From the NCBI RefSeq assembly GCF_002300555.2, contig NZ_NTHN02000015.1, forward strand, positions 32,909 to 96,908: a stretch of DNA of 64,000 nt, written 5' to 3'. Below are positions 16,242 through 25,600 of this stretch, in pieces (the stretch's first letter is position 1; every line of letters starts with the position of its first letter). The DNA is from Alloyangia mangrovi (GTDB taxonomy: Bacteria; Pseudomonadota; Alphaproteobacteria; Rhodobacterales; Rhodobacteraceae). The notes under the pieces are model-generated. The model did not search any database. It was given only the letters and a program-made list of their open reading frames with translations, and was not told the DNA's origin. Position numbers and translations under genes: made by a program.

Positions 16242-16594
16242 CGCCGATGTCGAACGCTGCCCAACTCCCCGTCTTCGACGAGGGCATGAGCGAGCCGGAA
16301 ATGGACCGGTTCATGGAAAAGGCCGAAGAGGCGTCGAACCTGCTCAAGGCGATGAGCCACGGCGGGCGGATGATGATCCTGTGCCACCTCGCCTCGGGCG
16401 AGAAGTCGGTGACCGAGCTCGAGGATTTGCTCTCGGCGCGGCAGTCGGCGGTCTCGCAGCAGCTCTCGCGGCTTCGGCTCGAGGGGCTGGTGACACCGCG
16501 GCGGGACGGCAAGACGATCTACTACTCGTTGACGGATGACCGTCCGAAGAAGATCATGGAAGTCATCTACGACTTGTTCTGTCGGGAGGAGTGA
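16238..16594 (+). CDS. soxR: SoxR, ArsR-family repressor of sox genes
   Basis: A 118-residue winged-helix protein; an alternative start at 16247 would shorten it by 3 residues. The recognition region SARQSAVSQQLSRLRLEGLV and wing GKTIYYSL are typical ArsR features. Two cysteines, Cys49 (MMILCHLA) and Cys115 (YDLFCREE), sit where the thiol pair of SoxR/BigR-type persulfide sensors lies. This predicts release of DNA when they form a disulfide or polysulfide. It is coupled to soxS by a 4-bp overlap and followed by the thiosulfate-transporter gene. Confidence 0.93.
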   Translation: MTPMSNAAQLPVFDEGMSEPEMDRFMEKAEEASNLLKAMSHGGRMMILCHLASGEKSVTELEDLLSARQSAVSQQLSRLRLEGLVTPRRDGKTIYYSLTDDRPKKIMEVIYDLFCREE

Positions 16595-16636
16595 CCGGCG
16601 GCGCATGCTGGCGGTCGAAAGGGAGCGACAGTCGCA

Positions 16637-17674
16637 ATGTTCGACTTTGGTGACGGGGCCGCGCTTGCGGCGCTCGTGGGATTGCTTGGCGGCATGGCGC
16701 TTGGCCTTGCCGCCCGCCTGGGGCGTTTCTGCACGCTCGGCGCGATAGAGGACGCGCTCTATTCCTCTGACACCCGGCGGCTGCGGATGTGGGGCCTCGC
16801 GATCGGCACGGCCGTGATCGCCACCCATGCCGCGATCTCCGCGGGGGTGCTCGATGCGGGCCAGACCTTCTACCTCTCGCGGCAATGGTCGCTGCCAGGC
16901 ACGGTGCTCGGCGGGCTGCTTTTCGGCTACGGCATGGCGCTCTCGGGCAACTGCGGTTACGGCGCTTTGGCGCGGCTTGGTGGCGGAGACCTGCGTTCGC
17001 TGGTGATCGTGGTGGTGATGGGGCTGACTGCCTATGTCACTCTCTCGGGCCCGCTGGCACTGGCGCGGATCACTGTCTTCCCCGACACCCCGGCCACGTC
17101 GCCGCAATCACTGTCGCAGCTCACCGGGGCACCGCTGCTTACCGGACTGGTGGTGGGCGCTGCGCTGATCGCGATCTCGCTCTCGGGTGGCGGCATGCTG
17201 CGCGCCGGGCGGCACGTCTTCTGGGGCGTGGTGGTCGGATTGGCGGTGACCTCGGCCTGGGTCGGCACGCAGATCGCCGCCACCCAGAGCTTCGGCGCCA
17301 TCGCGGTCGAAGGCCATTCCTTTGCCCGGCCGCTCGGGGAGAGCCTGCTTTGGCTGATGACCGCCTCGGCTGCGGCGCCCGGCTTTGCCGTCGGCTCGGT
17401 CACCGGCGTATTGATCGGCGCCGTCCTCGGCTCGCTGCGCAAGGGGCACTTCCGCTGGGAGGCCTGCGAGGACCCGCGCGAGCTGAAACGGCAAATACTC
17501 GGGGCGGCGCTGATGGGGCCGGGGGCGGTGCTGGCCGCGGGCTGCAGCGTCGGGCAGGGGCTGAGCGCCTTTTCCCTACTGTCCTTCAGCGCCCCCGTGG
17601 CGCTGCTGTCAATCTTCGCCGGGGCGGCCATCGGACTGCGCCAGCTCATCGTCGGTTTAGCGCCCGCCGAGTAG
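16637..17674 (+). CDS. YeeE/YedE-family thiosulfate/sulfur-compound transporter (TsuA-like)
   Basis: A 345-residue membrane protein with about 10 hydrophobic segments. Three conserved cysteines stand out: Cys32 (GRFCTLGA), Cys106 (SGNCGYGAL) and Cys303 (AAGCSVGQGLS). In the structurally studied thiosulfate channel TsuA (YeeE), three cysteines at equivalent positions relay thiosulfate through the pore. It lies 42 bp after soxR in the same direction, so uptake or exchange of thiosulfate or another sulfur compound in the Sox context is likely. The exact substrate is inferred. Confidence 0.85.
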   Translation: MFDFGDGAALAALVGLLGGMALGLAARLGRFCTLGAIEDALYSSDTRRLRMWGLAIGTAVIATHAAISAGVLDAGQTFYLSRQWSLPGTVLGGLLFGYGMALSGNCGYGALARLGGGDLRSLVIVVVMGLTAYVTLSGPLALARITVFPDTPATSPQSLSQLTGAPLLTGLVVGAALIAISLSGGGMLRAGRHVFWGVVVGLAVTSAWVGTQIAATQSFGAIAVEGHSFARPLGESLLWLMTASAAAPGFAVGSVTGVLIGAVLGSLRKGHFRWEACEDPRELKRQILGAALMGPGAVLAAGCSVGQGLSAFSLLSFSAPVALLSIFAGAAIGLRQLIVGLAPAE

Positions 17675-17714
17675 CGGCGCTTTCGGCTCTTCCCGTCCCG
17701 CAATTTGCATCATA

Positions 17715-17726
17715 GAATGCGAATGT
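17715..17726. promoter_or_regulatory. ATGCGAAT core upstream of the MBL hydrolase gene
   Basis: The 71-bp gap before the MBL gene contains GAATGCGAATGT. Its reverse complement carries ATTCGCAT, the core found in the soxS-soxV operator. This suggests that the hydrolase gene may belong to the same regulon. The site is weak on its own. Confidence 0.3.
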
Positions 17727-17745
17727 GTGAATGGGAGGAGAGACC

Positions 17746-18655
17746 ATGCCACTGACCCGCAGGCACCTGCTGCAAACCGCCGCGGCTGCCGGCCTCGCGC
17801 CGCTGCTGCCCCGTAAGCTGATCGCCGAGGCGACCCTCGGCACCGGCCGGCTGATCACCGTGAGCGACGGCAACCTCGTGCTGCCCGGAGACTTCATCTT
17901 CGCCGGCATGCCCGAAGCCGAGCTGGCCGGGATCCTCGCGGCACAGCACATCGACCGCCAGCGCCTGACGCCCGAATGCAACGTGACCCTCTGGCAGGAC
18001 GGCGAGCAGACCGTGCTCTTCGACGTCGGCGCGGGACCGGACTTCATGGACAGCGCCGGCGCGTTGCAGGACAACCTCGGGGCCGCCGGGATCAGCCCCG
18101 ACCAGGTGACTGCGGTGGTCTTCACCCACGCGCATCCCGATCACATCTGGGGGCTACTTGACGATTTCGACGAGCCGGCTTTTCCCGAGGCGCGCTACCT
18201 GATGGGCCGCGCCGAGTGGGACTACTGGTGGGATCCGGCGACTGCGGACAGCATTGGCGCAGAGCGTCAGCTCTTCGCCCTCGGTGCGCGGAGGCGGATG
18301 GAGGCAATCGAGGACCGGATAGAGCGGTTCGAGGATGGCACCGAGATCCTGCCCGGCCTTACAGCCATGCTCCTGCCCGGCCACACGCCCGGACACATGG
18401 GCTTCGAGCTGCGGCAGGGGGGGCGAGCAAGTGCTGATCGTCGGGGATGCCATCGGCAATGACCACGTGGCATTTGCCCGCCCGGGCTGGCAGGCGAACT
18501 CGGACCAGGACCCGGAGCTGGGCGCGAAGACCCGCGTGGCGCTGATGGATCGGCTGGCGCGGGAGCAGGTGCCGGTGATCGGCTTCCACCTCTCGCAGGG
18601 GGGCATGGGGCACGTGGAGCGTGCGGGCGACGGCTACCGCTACGTGCCGCTCTGA
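17746..18655 (+). pseudogene. MBL-fold metallohydrolase, SoxH-like, Tat-exported (frame broken at a G7 run)
   Basis: It starts at ATG 17746 behind GGGAGGAGAG, giving a Tat-type leader (LTRRHLLQTAAAAGLAPLLPRK). The metallo-beta-lactamase core shows the zinc motif THAHPDH, then LPGHTPGHMGFEL. At the G7 run 18417-18423 the frame is lost. Reading six Gs instead restores RQGGEQVLIVGDAIGND and a normal C-terminus ending at 18655, about 302 residues. As written the product would be truncated after ~225 residues. The paracoccal soxH gene encodes a protein of this class with no essential role in thiosulfate oxidation. The break is more likely a sequencing error than decay because the downstream frame is fully conserved. 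Confidence 0.8.
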
Positions 18656-18660
18656 GGCGC

Positions 18661-18679
18661 GGGGCGGCGGGGCCGCCCC
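18661..18679. terminator. Bidirectional hairpin between convergent genes
   Basis: GGGGCGGC and GCCGCCCC form an 8-bp perfect stem around a GGG loop. It sits between the ends of the MBL gene and the leftward aldehyde dehydrogenase gene. Without a T-tract, termination strength is uncertain. Confidence 0.5.
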
Positions 18680-18688
18680 TGCCCATCT

Positions 18689-20113
18689 TCAGTGCGCGAT
18701 CATCACGTGGCGCGCCACGGTGTAATCCTCGAGCGCGTACATCGACATGTCCTTGCCGTAGCCCGACTGCTTGAGTCCGCCATGCGGCATCTCGTTGACC
18801 AGCATGAAGTGCGTGTTCACCCAGGTGCAGCCGTATTGCAGCCGCGCCGACATATCGAGCGCGCGGCCGATGTTCTCGGTCCAGACCGACGAGGCGAGCC
18901 CGTACTGGCTGTCGTTGGCCCAGGCGACGGCGGTATCGGCATCGTCGAAGCGGGTGACCGAGACGACGGGGCCGAAGACCTCGCGCTGGACGATCTCGTC
19001 CTCCTGCAGCGCGCCGGCGATGACGGTCGGGCGGTAGTAGAAGCCCGAGCCCTCGTGCAGGGCGCCGCCGGTGGTCACCTCGATGTGCTTCAGTTCCGAG
19101 GCGCGCTGCACGAAGCTCGCCACCCGGTCGCGCTGGCGCTGCGAGATCAGCGGCGGGACCTCGTTCTTCGTGTCGTCGGCATCGTCAAAGGTGATCGAGG
19201 AGACGGCGGAGGAGAGATCCGCCACGAGGTTGTCGTAGACCTTCGCCCCCGCGTAGATGCGGCAGGCGGCGGTGCAGTCCTGCCCGGCGTTGTAATAGCC
19301 GAAGGCGCGCAGCCCCTCGACGACGCGGCCCAGGTCGGCGTCGTCCATGACGATCACCGGGGCCTTGCCGCCGAGCTCGAGGTGCGTGCGCTTGACCGAC
19401 TTCGAGGCCGCTTGCAGCACCTTGCGCCCGGTCGCCACGTCGCCGGTGATCGACACCATGTCGACCTGCGGGTGGTTGATCAGCGCGTTGCCGACGGTGG
19501 CGCCCTGGCCGACGATCACGTTGACCACGCCCGCCGGGAAGATGCCGGCGATGATCTCGGCCATCAAGAGCGCGGTCAGTGGCGTCTGTTCCGAGGGTTT
19601 CATCACCACCGTGTTGCCGCCCGCGAGCGCCGGGGCCAGCTTCCAGGCCATCATCATCATCGGGTAGTTCCACGGCGCGATCGAGGCGACGACGCCGATC
19701 GGATCACGGCGGATCATCGAGGTATGGCCCTCCATGTACTCGCCCGCCACCGGCCCGTGCATGTTCCGCACCGCGCCGGCGAAGAAGCGGAAGCAGTCGG
19801 CCACCGCCGGAACCTCGTCGTTGCGCACACATTCGATCGGCTTGCCGCAGTTGAGCGACTCCAGCTTCACGAACTCCTCGGCGCGCGCCTCGATGGCGTC
19901 GGCCAGCGCGAGCAGCAGGCCCGAGCGGTGCGCGGCGGTGGTGCGCGCCCAGCCGGGGAAGGCGGCGCGGGCGGCACCCACGGCGCGGTTCACCTGGTCC
20001 ATGTCCGCCTCGGGCATCTTCACGATCAGCGCGCCGGTGCGCGGGTTGAGCACCGCCTCTTCGGTCTCTTTCCCGGCTTCCTGTGCGCCGCCGATCAGCA
20101 TCTTGGTCTGCAT
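18689..20113 (-). CDS. NAD(P)-dependent aldehyde dehydrogenase (aminobutyraldehyde/betaine-aldehyde type)
   Basis: A 474-residue ALDH-superfamily protein. The start at 20113 is preceded by a GGAGG site; the slightly longer frame is less likely. Blocks seen are [14 protein letters not shown]-like SITGDVATG, the general base in LELGGKAP, and the nucleophile Cys in [11 protein letters not shown]. The 'NAGQDCTA' variant is typical of gamma-aminobutyraldehyde dehydrogenases (PatD-like). It is the last gene of a leftward cluster encoding a polyamine-type ABC importer, so oxidation of aminoaldehydes derived from putrescine or a similar amine is the best inference. Confidence 0.88.
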   Translation of the reverse strand: MQTKMLIGGAQEAGKETEEAVLNPRTGALIVKMPEADMDQVNRAVGAARAAFPGWARTTAAHRSGLLLALADAIEARAEEFVKLESLNCGKPIECVRNDEVPAVADCFRFFAGAVRNMHGPVAGEYMEGHTSMIRRDPIGVVASIAPWNYPMMMMAWKLAPALAGGNTVVMKPSEQTPLTALLMAEIIAGIFPAGVVNVIVGQGATVGNALINHPQVDMVSITGDVATGRKVLQAASKSVKRTHLELGGKAPVIVMDDADLGRVVEGLRAFGYYNAGQDCTAACRIYAGAKVYDNLVADLSSAVSSITFDDADDTKNEVPPLISQRQRDRVASFVQRASELKHIEVTTGGALHEGSGFYYRPTVIAGALQEDEIVQREVFGPVVSVTRFDDADTAVAWANDSQYGLASSVWTENIGRALDMSARLQYGCTWVNTHFMLVNEMPHGGLKQSGYGKDMSMYALEDYTVARHVMIAH

Positions 20114-20138
20114 GATGTCCTCCGTCATTTTCCGTTCT

Positions 20139-20945
20139 TTACTTGCCCTGTCCCGCGACCGCTTCGGTCCCGCGGGTGAGATAATAGGCGCCCAGGATGG
20201 GCAGCAGGGTGACCAGCACCACGACCATGGCGACCACGTTGGTCACCGGGCGTTCGCGCGGGCGCACCAGTTCCTCGAGCATCCAGATCGGCAGCGTCTG
20301 CTGCTGACCGGCGGTGAAGGTGGTGACGATGACCTCGTCGAAGCTGAGCGCGAAGGCCAGCATGCCGCCCACCACCAGCGCGGTGGCGATGTTGGGCAGG
20401 ATGACGTGGCGCAGCGTCTGGAAGAGGTTGGCGCCGAGGTCCATCGAAGCCTCGATGAGGCTGCCGCTGGTGCGGCGGAAGCGGGCGACGGCGTTGTTGT
20501 AGACGATCACCACGCAGAAGGTCGCGTGGCCGAGCACGATGGTCCAGGTGCTGAACGGCACCTCGGCGATCGAGAAGGCCGAGCGCAGGGCAATCCCCGT
20601 CACCACGCCGGGCAGAGCGATCGGCAGGATCACCAAGAGCGAGATGCTCTCGCGGCCGAAGAACTTCGTGCGGCTCACCGCGGCGGCGCAGAGCGTGCCG
20701 AGGATCATCGCGAGCAGCGTCGAGATCGCCGCGACCTTGAGGCTGAGGGCCATCGCCTCCCAGACGTCGGGCCGGTTCCATGTCGCCGCGAACCATTTCA
20801 GCGTGTAGCCGGGCGGTGGCCACTGGAAGGATTTCTCCTCGGTGGTGAAGGCGTAGACGAAGATCAGCGCGATCGGCAGGTGCAGGAACAGCAGCCCCGC
20901 AGCGGCGGCGATCTTCAGCTTCAGCGAGGCGCGGTCAGAGTGCAT
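20139..20945 (-). CDS. ABC transporter permease, PotC/spermidine-putrescine type
   Basis: A 268-residue inner-membrane protein with six predicted membrane segments and the permease EAA loop ([20 protein letters not shown]). This is the second permease of the PotABCD-like importer. It overlaps the 3' end of the first permease gene by 11 bp. The polyamine-type assignment comes from the family and the neighbouring aldehyde dehydrogenase; other small cationic or amine substrates are possible. Confidence 0.87.
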   Translation of the reverse strand: MHSDRASLKLKIAAAAGLLFLHLPIALIFVYAFTTEEKSFQWPPPGYTLKWFAATWNRPDVWEAMALSLKVAAISTLLAMILGTLCAAAVSRTKFFGRESISLLVILPIALPGVVTGIALRSAFSIAEVPFSTWTIVLGHATFCVVIVYNNAVARFRRTSGSLIEASMDLGANLFQTLRHVILPNIATALVVGGMLAFALSFDEVIVTTFTAGQQQTLPIWMLEELVRPRERPVTNVVAMVVVLVTLLPILGAYYLTRGTEAVAGQGK

Positions 20946-21891
20946 CGAAGGCCCCCATGCGCTTGGCGATCCAGAGGTAGACGCCCATGATCACGATTGG
21001 CACCACGGCGAAGGCGGCGGCCAGCGGGATGTTCCCGGCGATGCCCTGGTGCTGGTAGACGGCCTGCCCGATGAAGAGCCGTGAGGTGCCGATGATCTGC
21101 GGGATGATGTAATCGCCGAGCGTCAGCGAGAAGGTGAAGATCGAGCCCGCGATCACCCCCGGCAGCGCCAGCGGCAAGAGCACGTGGCGGAAGGTCTGCG
21201 CGGGTGTCGCGCCGAGATCGCCGCTGGCCTCCAGCATCGAACCCGGCACCCGCTCCAGCGCGGCCTGAATGGGCAGCACCATGTAGGGCAGCCAGACGTA
21301 GACGAAGACAAGGAAGGTGCCCGTGGGGCTGACCGAGAGCGAATTGCCCCCGATGACCGGCAGCGCGAGATAGGCGTCGAGCAGCCAGGTCAGGTGCAGC
21401 CATTCGAAGATCCACGTCAGGATGCCCTCCTTGGCGAGGATCAGCTTCCACGCGTAGACCTTGACCAGGTAGCTCGACCACAGCGGCATCATGATCCCGA
21501 GATAGAAAATCGCCCGCCATGCGCCCTTGGCGTAGCGCGCCGCGTAATAGGCGATTGGGAAGGCGATCACGGCGGAGGCGAGGGTGACGATGGTCGCCAT
21601 GCCCACCGTGCGGCGGATGATGTCGAAATTGGCCGGGGTGAAGAGCTCGGCGTAGGTCGCCAGAGTGATCTCGTGGTTGATCAGCCCGGTGAAGTGGTCG
21701 ATCGAGAAGAAGCTCTGCAGCAGCAACGCGAAGAGCGAACCGAGGTAGATGATCCCCAGCCAGAGCGCCGGCGGCGTCAGCAGGATGAGCAGCAGCAGCG
21801 TCGGGCGCCGCCAGAGCGTGTCCGAGACCCGCGTCAGCAGCCCCTCGGAGGGGCCTGCCTGCGCGGAGGGGTGCGTATCGGCCATGCTCAT
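20935..21891 (-). CDS. ABC transporter permease, PotB/spermidine-putrescine type
   Basis: A 318-residue membrane protein with a soluble N-terminal stretch (~35 residues) then six membrane segments. It has an EAA-type loop [20 protein letters not shown]. It forms the transmembrane channel with the PotC-like permease. Its ATG overlaps the TGA of the ATPase gene (21888-21891), so ATPase and permease are translationally coupled. Confidence 0.87.
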   Translation of the reverse strand: MSMADTHPSAQAGPSEGLLTRVSDTLWRRPTLLLLILLTPPALWLGIIYLGSLFALLLQSFFSIDHFTGLINHEITLATYAELFTPANFDIIRRTVGMATIVTLASAVIAFPIAYYAARYAKGAWRAIFYLGIMMPLWSSYLVKVYAWKLILAKEGILTWIFEWLHLTWLLDAYLALPVIGGNSLSVSPTGTFLVFVYVWLPYMVLPIQAALERVPGSMLEASGDLGATPAQTFRHVLLPLALPGVIAGSIFTFSLTLGDYIIPQIIGTSRLFIGQAVYQHQGIAGNIPLAAAFAVVPIVIMGVYLWIAKRMGAFDAL

Positions 21892-22910
21892 GCTCCGACC
21901 CGCTGCCCGACCTGCTGCCCGGCCCGTTCACTGGCCCGCATCAGGTGCAGGTCCTCGGGCGCCCAGGTCAGCGCCACCTCGTCACCTTCACGCGGGCGGG
22001 CCACGTCCTGCGGCAACAGCGCGGTCAGCCGCGTGCCCTCCGCGTCGAAGCTGACGCGCGTGCTGAGGCCGAGGAAGCTGAGCCCGGTCACCCGCGCCTT
22101 CAGAGGCCCCTCAGGGGCGAGCCGCAGCCGCTCGGGGCGGATTGCGGCAGGGCAGGTCTCGCCGGTCAGCCGCGCCACCAGCGCCTCGGGCAGCACGTTC
22201 GACGAGCCGACGAAATCGGCGACAAAGGGCACCTCGGGGCGGAAGTAGATGTCCTCGGGGCTGCCGACCTGGATGATCTTGCCGTCGTTGAACACGGCGA
22301 CGCGGTCGGCCATCGACAGCGCCTCGCCCTGGTCATGGGTGACGAAGACGAAGGTGATGCCGAGCTGGCGCTGCAGGGTCTTCAGCTCTTCCTGCATCTG
22401 CTCGCGCAGCTTGAGGTCGAGCGCACCCAGCGGCTCGTCGAGCAGCAGCACACGCGGCTTGTTCACCAGTGCCCGCGCGAGCGCGACGCGCTGGCGCTGG
22501 CCGCCCGACAGCTCCGACGGTTTGCGGCTGCCGTAGCCGCCGAGCCGCACCATCTCGAGCGCCGCCTCGGCCTCGGCGTGGCGCTCGCGCTTGCCGCGCC
22601 CGGCGATCATCAGCCCGTAGGCGACGTTGTCGCGGACATTGAGATGCGGAAAGAGCGCGTAATCCTGGAACACCGTGTTCACCTGCCGCTTGTAGGGGGG
22701 CAGGTCAGCGACGGGCGCGCCGAAGATGCGGATGTCGCCCCCGGTGGGGCGCTCGAAGCCGGCGATCAGCCGCAGGCAGGTGGTCTTGCCCGAGCCCGAG
22801 GGCCCCAGCATGGCGAAGAACTCGCCTTCGGCAATGTCGAGGATGACGTCATCCACCGCCTTCACCGCACCGAAGTGGCGGGAGACGTGGTCGAAGCTCA
22901 CGGCTGGCAT
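21888..22910 (-). CDS. ABC transporter ATP-binding protein, PotA type
   Basis: A 340-residue ATPase. Walker A is GPSGSGKTT, the Q-loop VFQDYALFPH, the signature LSGGQRQRVALARAL, Walker B LLLDEPLGALD and the H-loop FVTHDQGEA. A C-terminal TOBE domain of about 100 residues follows (from about NVLPEALVARLTG), as in PotA/FbpC. It energises uptake by the adjacent permeases. Confidence 0.9.
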   Translation of the reverse strand: MPAVSFDHVSRHFGAVKAVDDVILDIAEGEFFAMLGPSGSGKTTCLRLIAGFERPTGGDIRIFGAPVADLPPYKRQVNTVFQDYALFPHLNVRDNVAYGLMIAGRGKRERHAEAEAALEMVRLGGYGSRKPSELSGGQRQRVALARALVNKPRVLLLDEPLGALDLKLREQMQEELKTLQRQLGITFVFVTHDQGEALSMADRVAVFNDGKIIQVGSPEDIYFRPEVPFVADFVGSSNVLPEALVARLTGETCPAAIRPERLRLAPEGPLKARVTGLSFLGLSTRVSFDAEGTRLTALLPQDVARPREGDEVALTWAPEDLHLMRASERAGQQVGQRVGA

Positions 22911-22931
22911 GGGAGTATTCCGGTTCTTGTG

Positions 22932-22956
22932 CCCGCGCCGCAGGCGGCGGCGCGGG
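22932..22956 (-). terminator. Hairpin between the binding-protein and ATPase genes
   Basis: A perfect 10-bp stem (CCCGCGCCGC with GCGGCGCGGG) and 5-nt loop lies just after the binding-protein stop. Such a hairpin would stabilise the upstream mRNA and reduce read-through, giving more binding protein than ATPase. Confidence 0.5.
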
Positions 22957-22975
22957 GAAGGTCAGGGAAGGCGGA

Positions 22976-24133
22976 TCAGCGGCCGCCGATCACGCCGATG
23001 TAGTCGGACACCCAGCGGTAGTAGGGCACGCATTCGCCCTGGCTCTCGCAATTGGCTACCGGGGTCTTCCAGAACTTGATCTTGTCGAACTGCGCGAGGC
23101 CGTTGGCGTCGCAGCCTTCCTGGGTCTGCATGCCCGAGCCGTCCGAGCAGGCGGCGGGCACCGAGGGCACCGCGCCGAACCAGACCGAAAGGTCGGACTG
23201 CAGGTTGGATGACAGCGTGTGCTCCATCCACTTGTAGGCGCAGTTCGGGTGCTCGGCCTCGGCGTGCAACATGGTGGTGTCGGCCCAGCCGGTGGCGCCC
23301 TCCTCGGGGATCACCGAGGCGACGGGCACGCCGTCGGCCTGCAGCAGGTTGACCTGGAACGGCCACGAACCCGAGGCGACGATGCCCTCGTTCTTGAAGT
23401 CGTCGATCTGGATGAAGGCGTCGTGCCAGTAGCGGCTCACCAGCTCGCGCTGTGCACGCAGCAGGTCGAGCGCGGCGGCATACTGGTCGGCGTTCAGCTC
23501 GTAGGGATCGGTGATCCCCAGCTCAGGCTTGTGCGCCATCAGGTAGTTGGCGGCGTCGGCGATGTGGATCGGGCCGTCATAGGCCTGCACCCGGCCCTTG
23601 TTGTTCGACCCGTCGGCAAGGGTCATCTCCTCGAAGACCACGTTCCACGAGGTCGGCGCTTCGGGGAAGGCCTCGGTGTTGTACATCAGCACGTTCGGGC
23701 CCCACATGTACGGGGTGCCGTAATGCTCGCCGTTCACCGTATGCCAGGGCGCGTCCTTCAGGCGGTCGTCGACGGTGCTCCACGAGGGGATCAGATCGAC
23801 GTTGATCGGCTGCACGCGCTTGCCCGCGATCATCCGCAGCGAGGCGTCGCCCGAGGCGGTCACGAGGTCGAAGCCGCCCTCGTTCATCAGCGCGACCATC
23901 TCGTCCGAGGTGTTGGCGGTCTTCACCGAGACCTTGCAGGAGGTCGCTTCCTCGAACTTGGTCACCCAGTCGAAGGCGGCATCGGTCTCGCCGCGCTCGA
24001 TGTAGCCGGCCCAGGCGACGATCGACAGTTCGCCCTCGCCCTCGCCGATCTCGGTCATCTGCGCCACGGCGCTCGTCGCCAGCGAGGCGGCGGTGATCGC
24101 ACTCACCACGGCGGTGATGAAACGGTTGGTCAT
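22976..24133 (-). CDS. Periplasmic substrate-binding protein, PotD/PotF type
   Basis: A 385-residue exported protein. MTNRF at 24133 is chosen because it gives a clean signal peptide (about 24 residues, ending SAVAQ). Family blocks are LSIVAWAGYIERG, DLVTASGDASLRM, YGTPYMWGPNVLMYN and several paired cysteines near the C-terminus. It captures the substrate for the downstream ATPase and permeases. The pairing with a PatD-like dehydrogenase suggests a polyamine-like ligand. It is the first gene of the operon, about 250 bp after the LysR gene end. Confidence 0.88.
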   Translation of the reverse strand: MTNRFITAVVSAITAASLATSAVAQMTEIGEGEGELSIVAWAGYIERGETDAAFDWVTKFEEATSCKVSVKTANTSDEMVALMNEGGFDLVTASGDASLRMIAGKRVQPINVDLIPSWSTVDDRLKDAPWHTVNGEHYGTPYMWGPNVLMYNTEAFPEAPTSWNVVFEEMTLADGSNNKGRVQAYDGPIHIADAANYLMAHKPELGITDPYELNADQYAAALDLLRAQRELVSRYWHDAFIQIDDFKNEGIVASGSWPFQVNLLQADGVPVASVIPEEGATGWADTTMLHAEAEHPNCAYKWMEHTLSSNLQSDLSVWFGAVPSVPAACSDGSGMQTQEGCDANGLAQFDKIKFWKTPVANCESQGECVPYYRWVSDYIGVIGGR

Positions 24134-24380
24134 TGCACTCTCCCTGTGGGCAGGCCGCGCGAGGCCAATGGCCGTGCAAAGCACGTCCCCGGCGCGGGCG
24201 GCGGCCCGAAATTCGCTGTTGGTTGTAGAGCCGGCGGCGGCCTGCGCCGTGGCACGGGGACGTCTTTCAGCCCTTCGGCCACGCGCCCTTGTTCCGCACC
24301 AAAATCATGTGACGGCGTCGCTGCGTTCGCAAATTCATTAATCAGAAATGATCATTCGGAAAAACCGATAGCTCGCCCCT
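24134..24380. promoter_or_regulatory. Promoter region of the polyamine-type operon
   Basis: A 247-bp gap whose distal part is AT-rich. An ATCA-gaaa-TGAT inverted repeat lies at 24341-24352, right after the LysR stop. This is the only place for the operon promoter. Control by the neighbouring LysR protein is plausible but not shown. Confidence 0.35.
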
Positions 24381-25295
24381 TCAGAACCGCGCCGGTCTCT
24401 CCCCCTGTCCCATCCGCGCCAGCGACAGGAAATCCTGCACTGCTTCCGAGAGTGGCAGCCCCTTGCGCCAGACCATCCCCACCTGCACGATCGGCAGGCT
24501 GCCCGAGACGTCGCGGCTCTCGATCCGGTCGCCATCCAGAGACCATGGACGGTAAACGAGGTCTGGCAGCAGCGCCACGCCCGCGCCGGTGGCCACGAGG
24601 CTGCGCACGGCCTCCACCGAGCGCGTGCGGAAGGCGATCTGCGGCTTGCGTCCGAAGGCCGAGAGCAGCTTCACCGCCTCCTCCTCCATCTCGTCGACGT
24701 TGAGCATGATGAGCTGTTCGCGCGCCACGTCGTCGAGCCCAATGCTCTCGCGCGCCGTGAGCTTATGGCCCAGCGGCAGCCAGAGCCGGAAGGACGAGAC
24801 GTCCAGAATTTCGGATTGCAGCGCCATGCGGTCGCGCAGGTTCGAGATCACCATCACCGCCACGTCGAGCTCGCCGCCGACCAGCAGGTGCTCGAGGTAT
24901 TCGCCCTGATCCTCCAACGCCGAGACCTCCACCGCCGGATTCATCCGCCGGTAGCGCGACAGCAGGTCGGACATGACGTAGCCCGCCATCAGCGAGGTCA
25001 CCCCGATGTTGAGTCGACCCTGCGTGGTGCCCGGTGCGCGCTGAAAGGCCCTCCGAGCCCCAGACACGTCCGAGAGGATCTTTGTCGCATGGCGCAGGAA
25101 CTGGTGGCCGCTGTGGGTGATGTCCAGCCCGCGCGCATGGCGCTCGAAGAGGGTGACGCCGAGATCGGCTTCGAGGTTCTTCAGCGCCTCGGTCACCGCA
25201 GATTGCGAGATCGACAGCGTCTGCGCCGCGCCGATCACCGAGCCCTTCTCGGCCACGGCGACGAAATAGCGGAGTTGTTTCAAGGTGAAGGACAT
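24381..25295 (-). CDS. LysR-family transcriptional regulator
   Basis: A 304-residue regulator. MSFTLKQLRYF at 25295 is the usual LysR start, and the longer frame adds a low-quality 72-residue tail. The N-terminal winged helix (residues ~1-60, SVIGAAQTLSISQSAVTEALKNLE) is followed by the effector-binding domain (GRLNIGVTSLMAGYV onward). It sits between the polyamine-type transport operon downstream and the divergent aminotransferase gene, and could control either. An inverted repeat of LysR-box type lies in the divergent gap. Confidence 0.88.
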   Translation of the reverse strand: MSFTLKQLRYFVAVAEKGSVIGAAQTLSISQSAVTEALKNLEADLGVTLFERHARGLDITHSGHQFLRHATKILSDVSGARRAFQRAPGTTQGRLNIGVTSLMAGYVMSDLLSRYRRMNPAVEVSALEDQGEYLEHLLVGGELDVAVMVISNLRDRMALQSEILDVSSFRLWLPLGHKLTARESIGLDDVAREQLIMLNVDEMEEEAVKLLSAFGRKPQIAFRTRSVEAVRSLVATGAGVALLPDLVYRPWSLDGDRIESRDVSGSLPIVQVGMVWRKGLPLSEAVQDFLSLARMGQGERPARF

Positions 25296-25600
25296 GGCGC
25301 GCTCCCCGGGTGACAGGCGCATTGAAGGGCGGTTTGCGCGCACCGCGCAAGCCTGTTCCTCGGGGAAAGGGCGACGCGCGGCTGAGGTGGGGCGGAGAGC
25401 GCACTCTGAGGACAGAGGTGACGCAGTGAGGTGAGTGAAGGGAATAATGTGCTCACAGAGTACAAATTCTTGGAATAGGATTGCTGCATTCCGAGGCACT
25501 GGAGTGCCCATTTGGAAACTCCTGCCCTCCCGCTGGTGCTAGGCTGCGTGCAACCGCGATGAACGCGCAAAACTGCCCCATAGAGCAAGAAGAGCACCCC
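25296..25600. promoter_or_regulatory. Divergent gap with LysR-box-like repeat
   Basis: This 305-bp gap separates the LysR gene and the aminotransferase gene. GGAAT-N11-ATTCC at 25472-25492 fits the T-N11-A layout of LysR boxes. The surrounding 25440-25490 stretch is AT-rich compared with its flanks. No small gene was recognised. Confidence 0.4.

Noticed and set aside
17746..18655. True pseudogene status or phase variation of the MBL hydrolase
   Set aside because: The downstream frame is fully conserved and similar one-base errors occur in several unrelated genes, which favours sequencing error.
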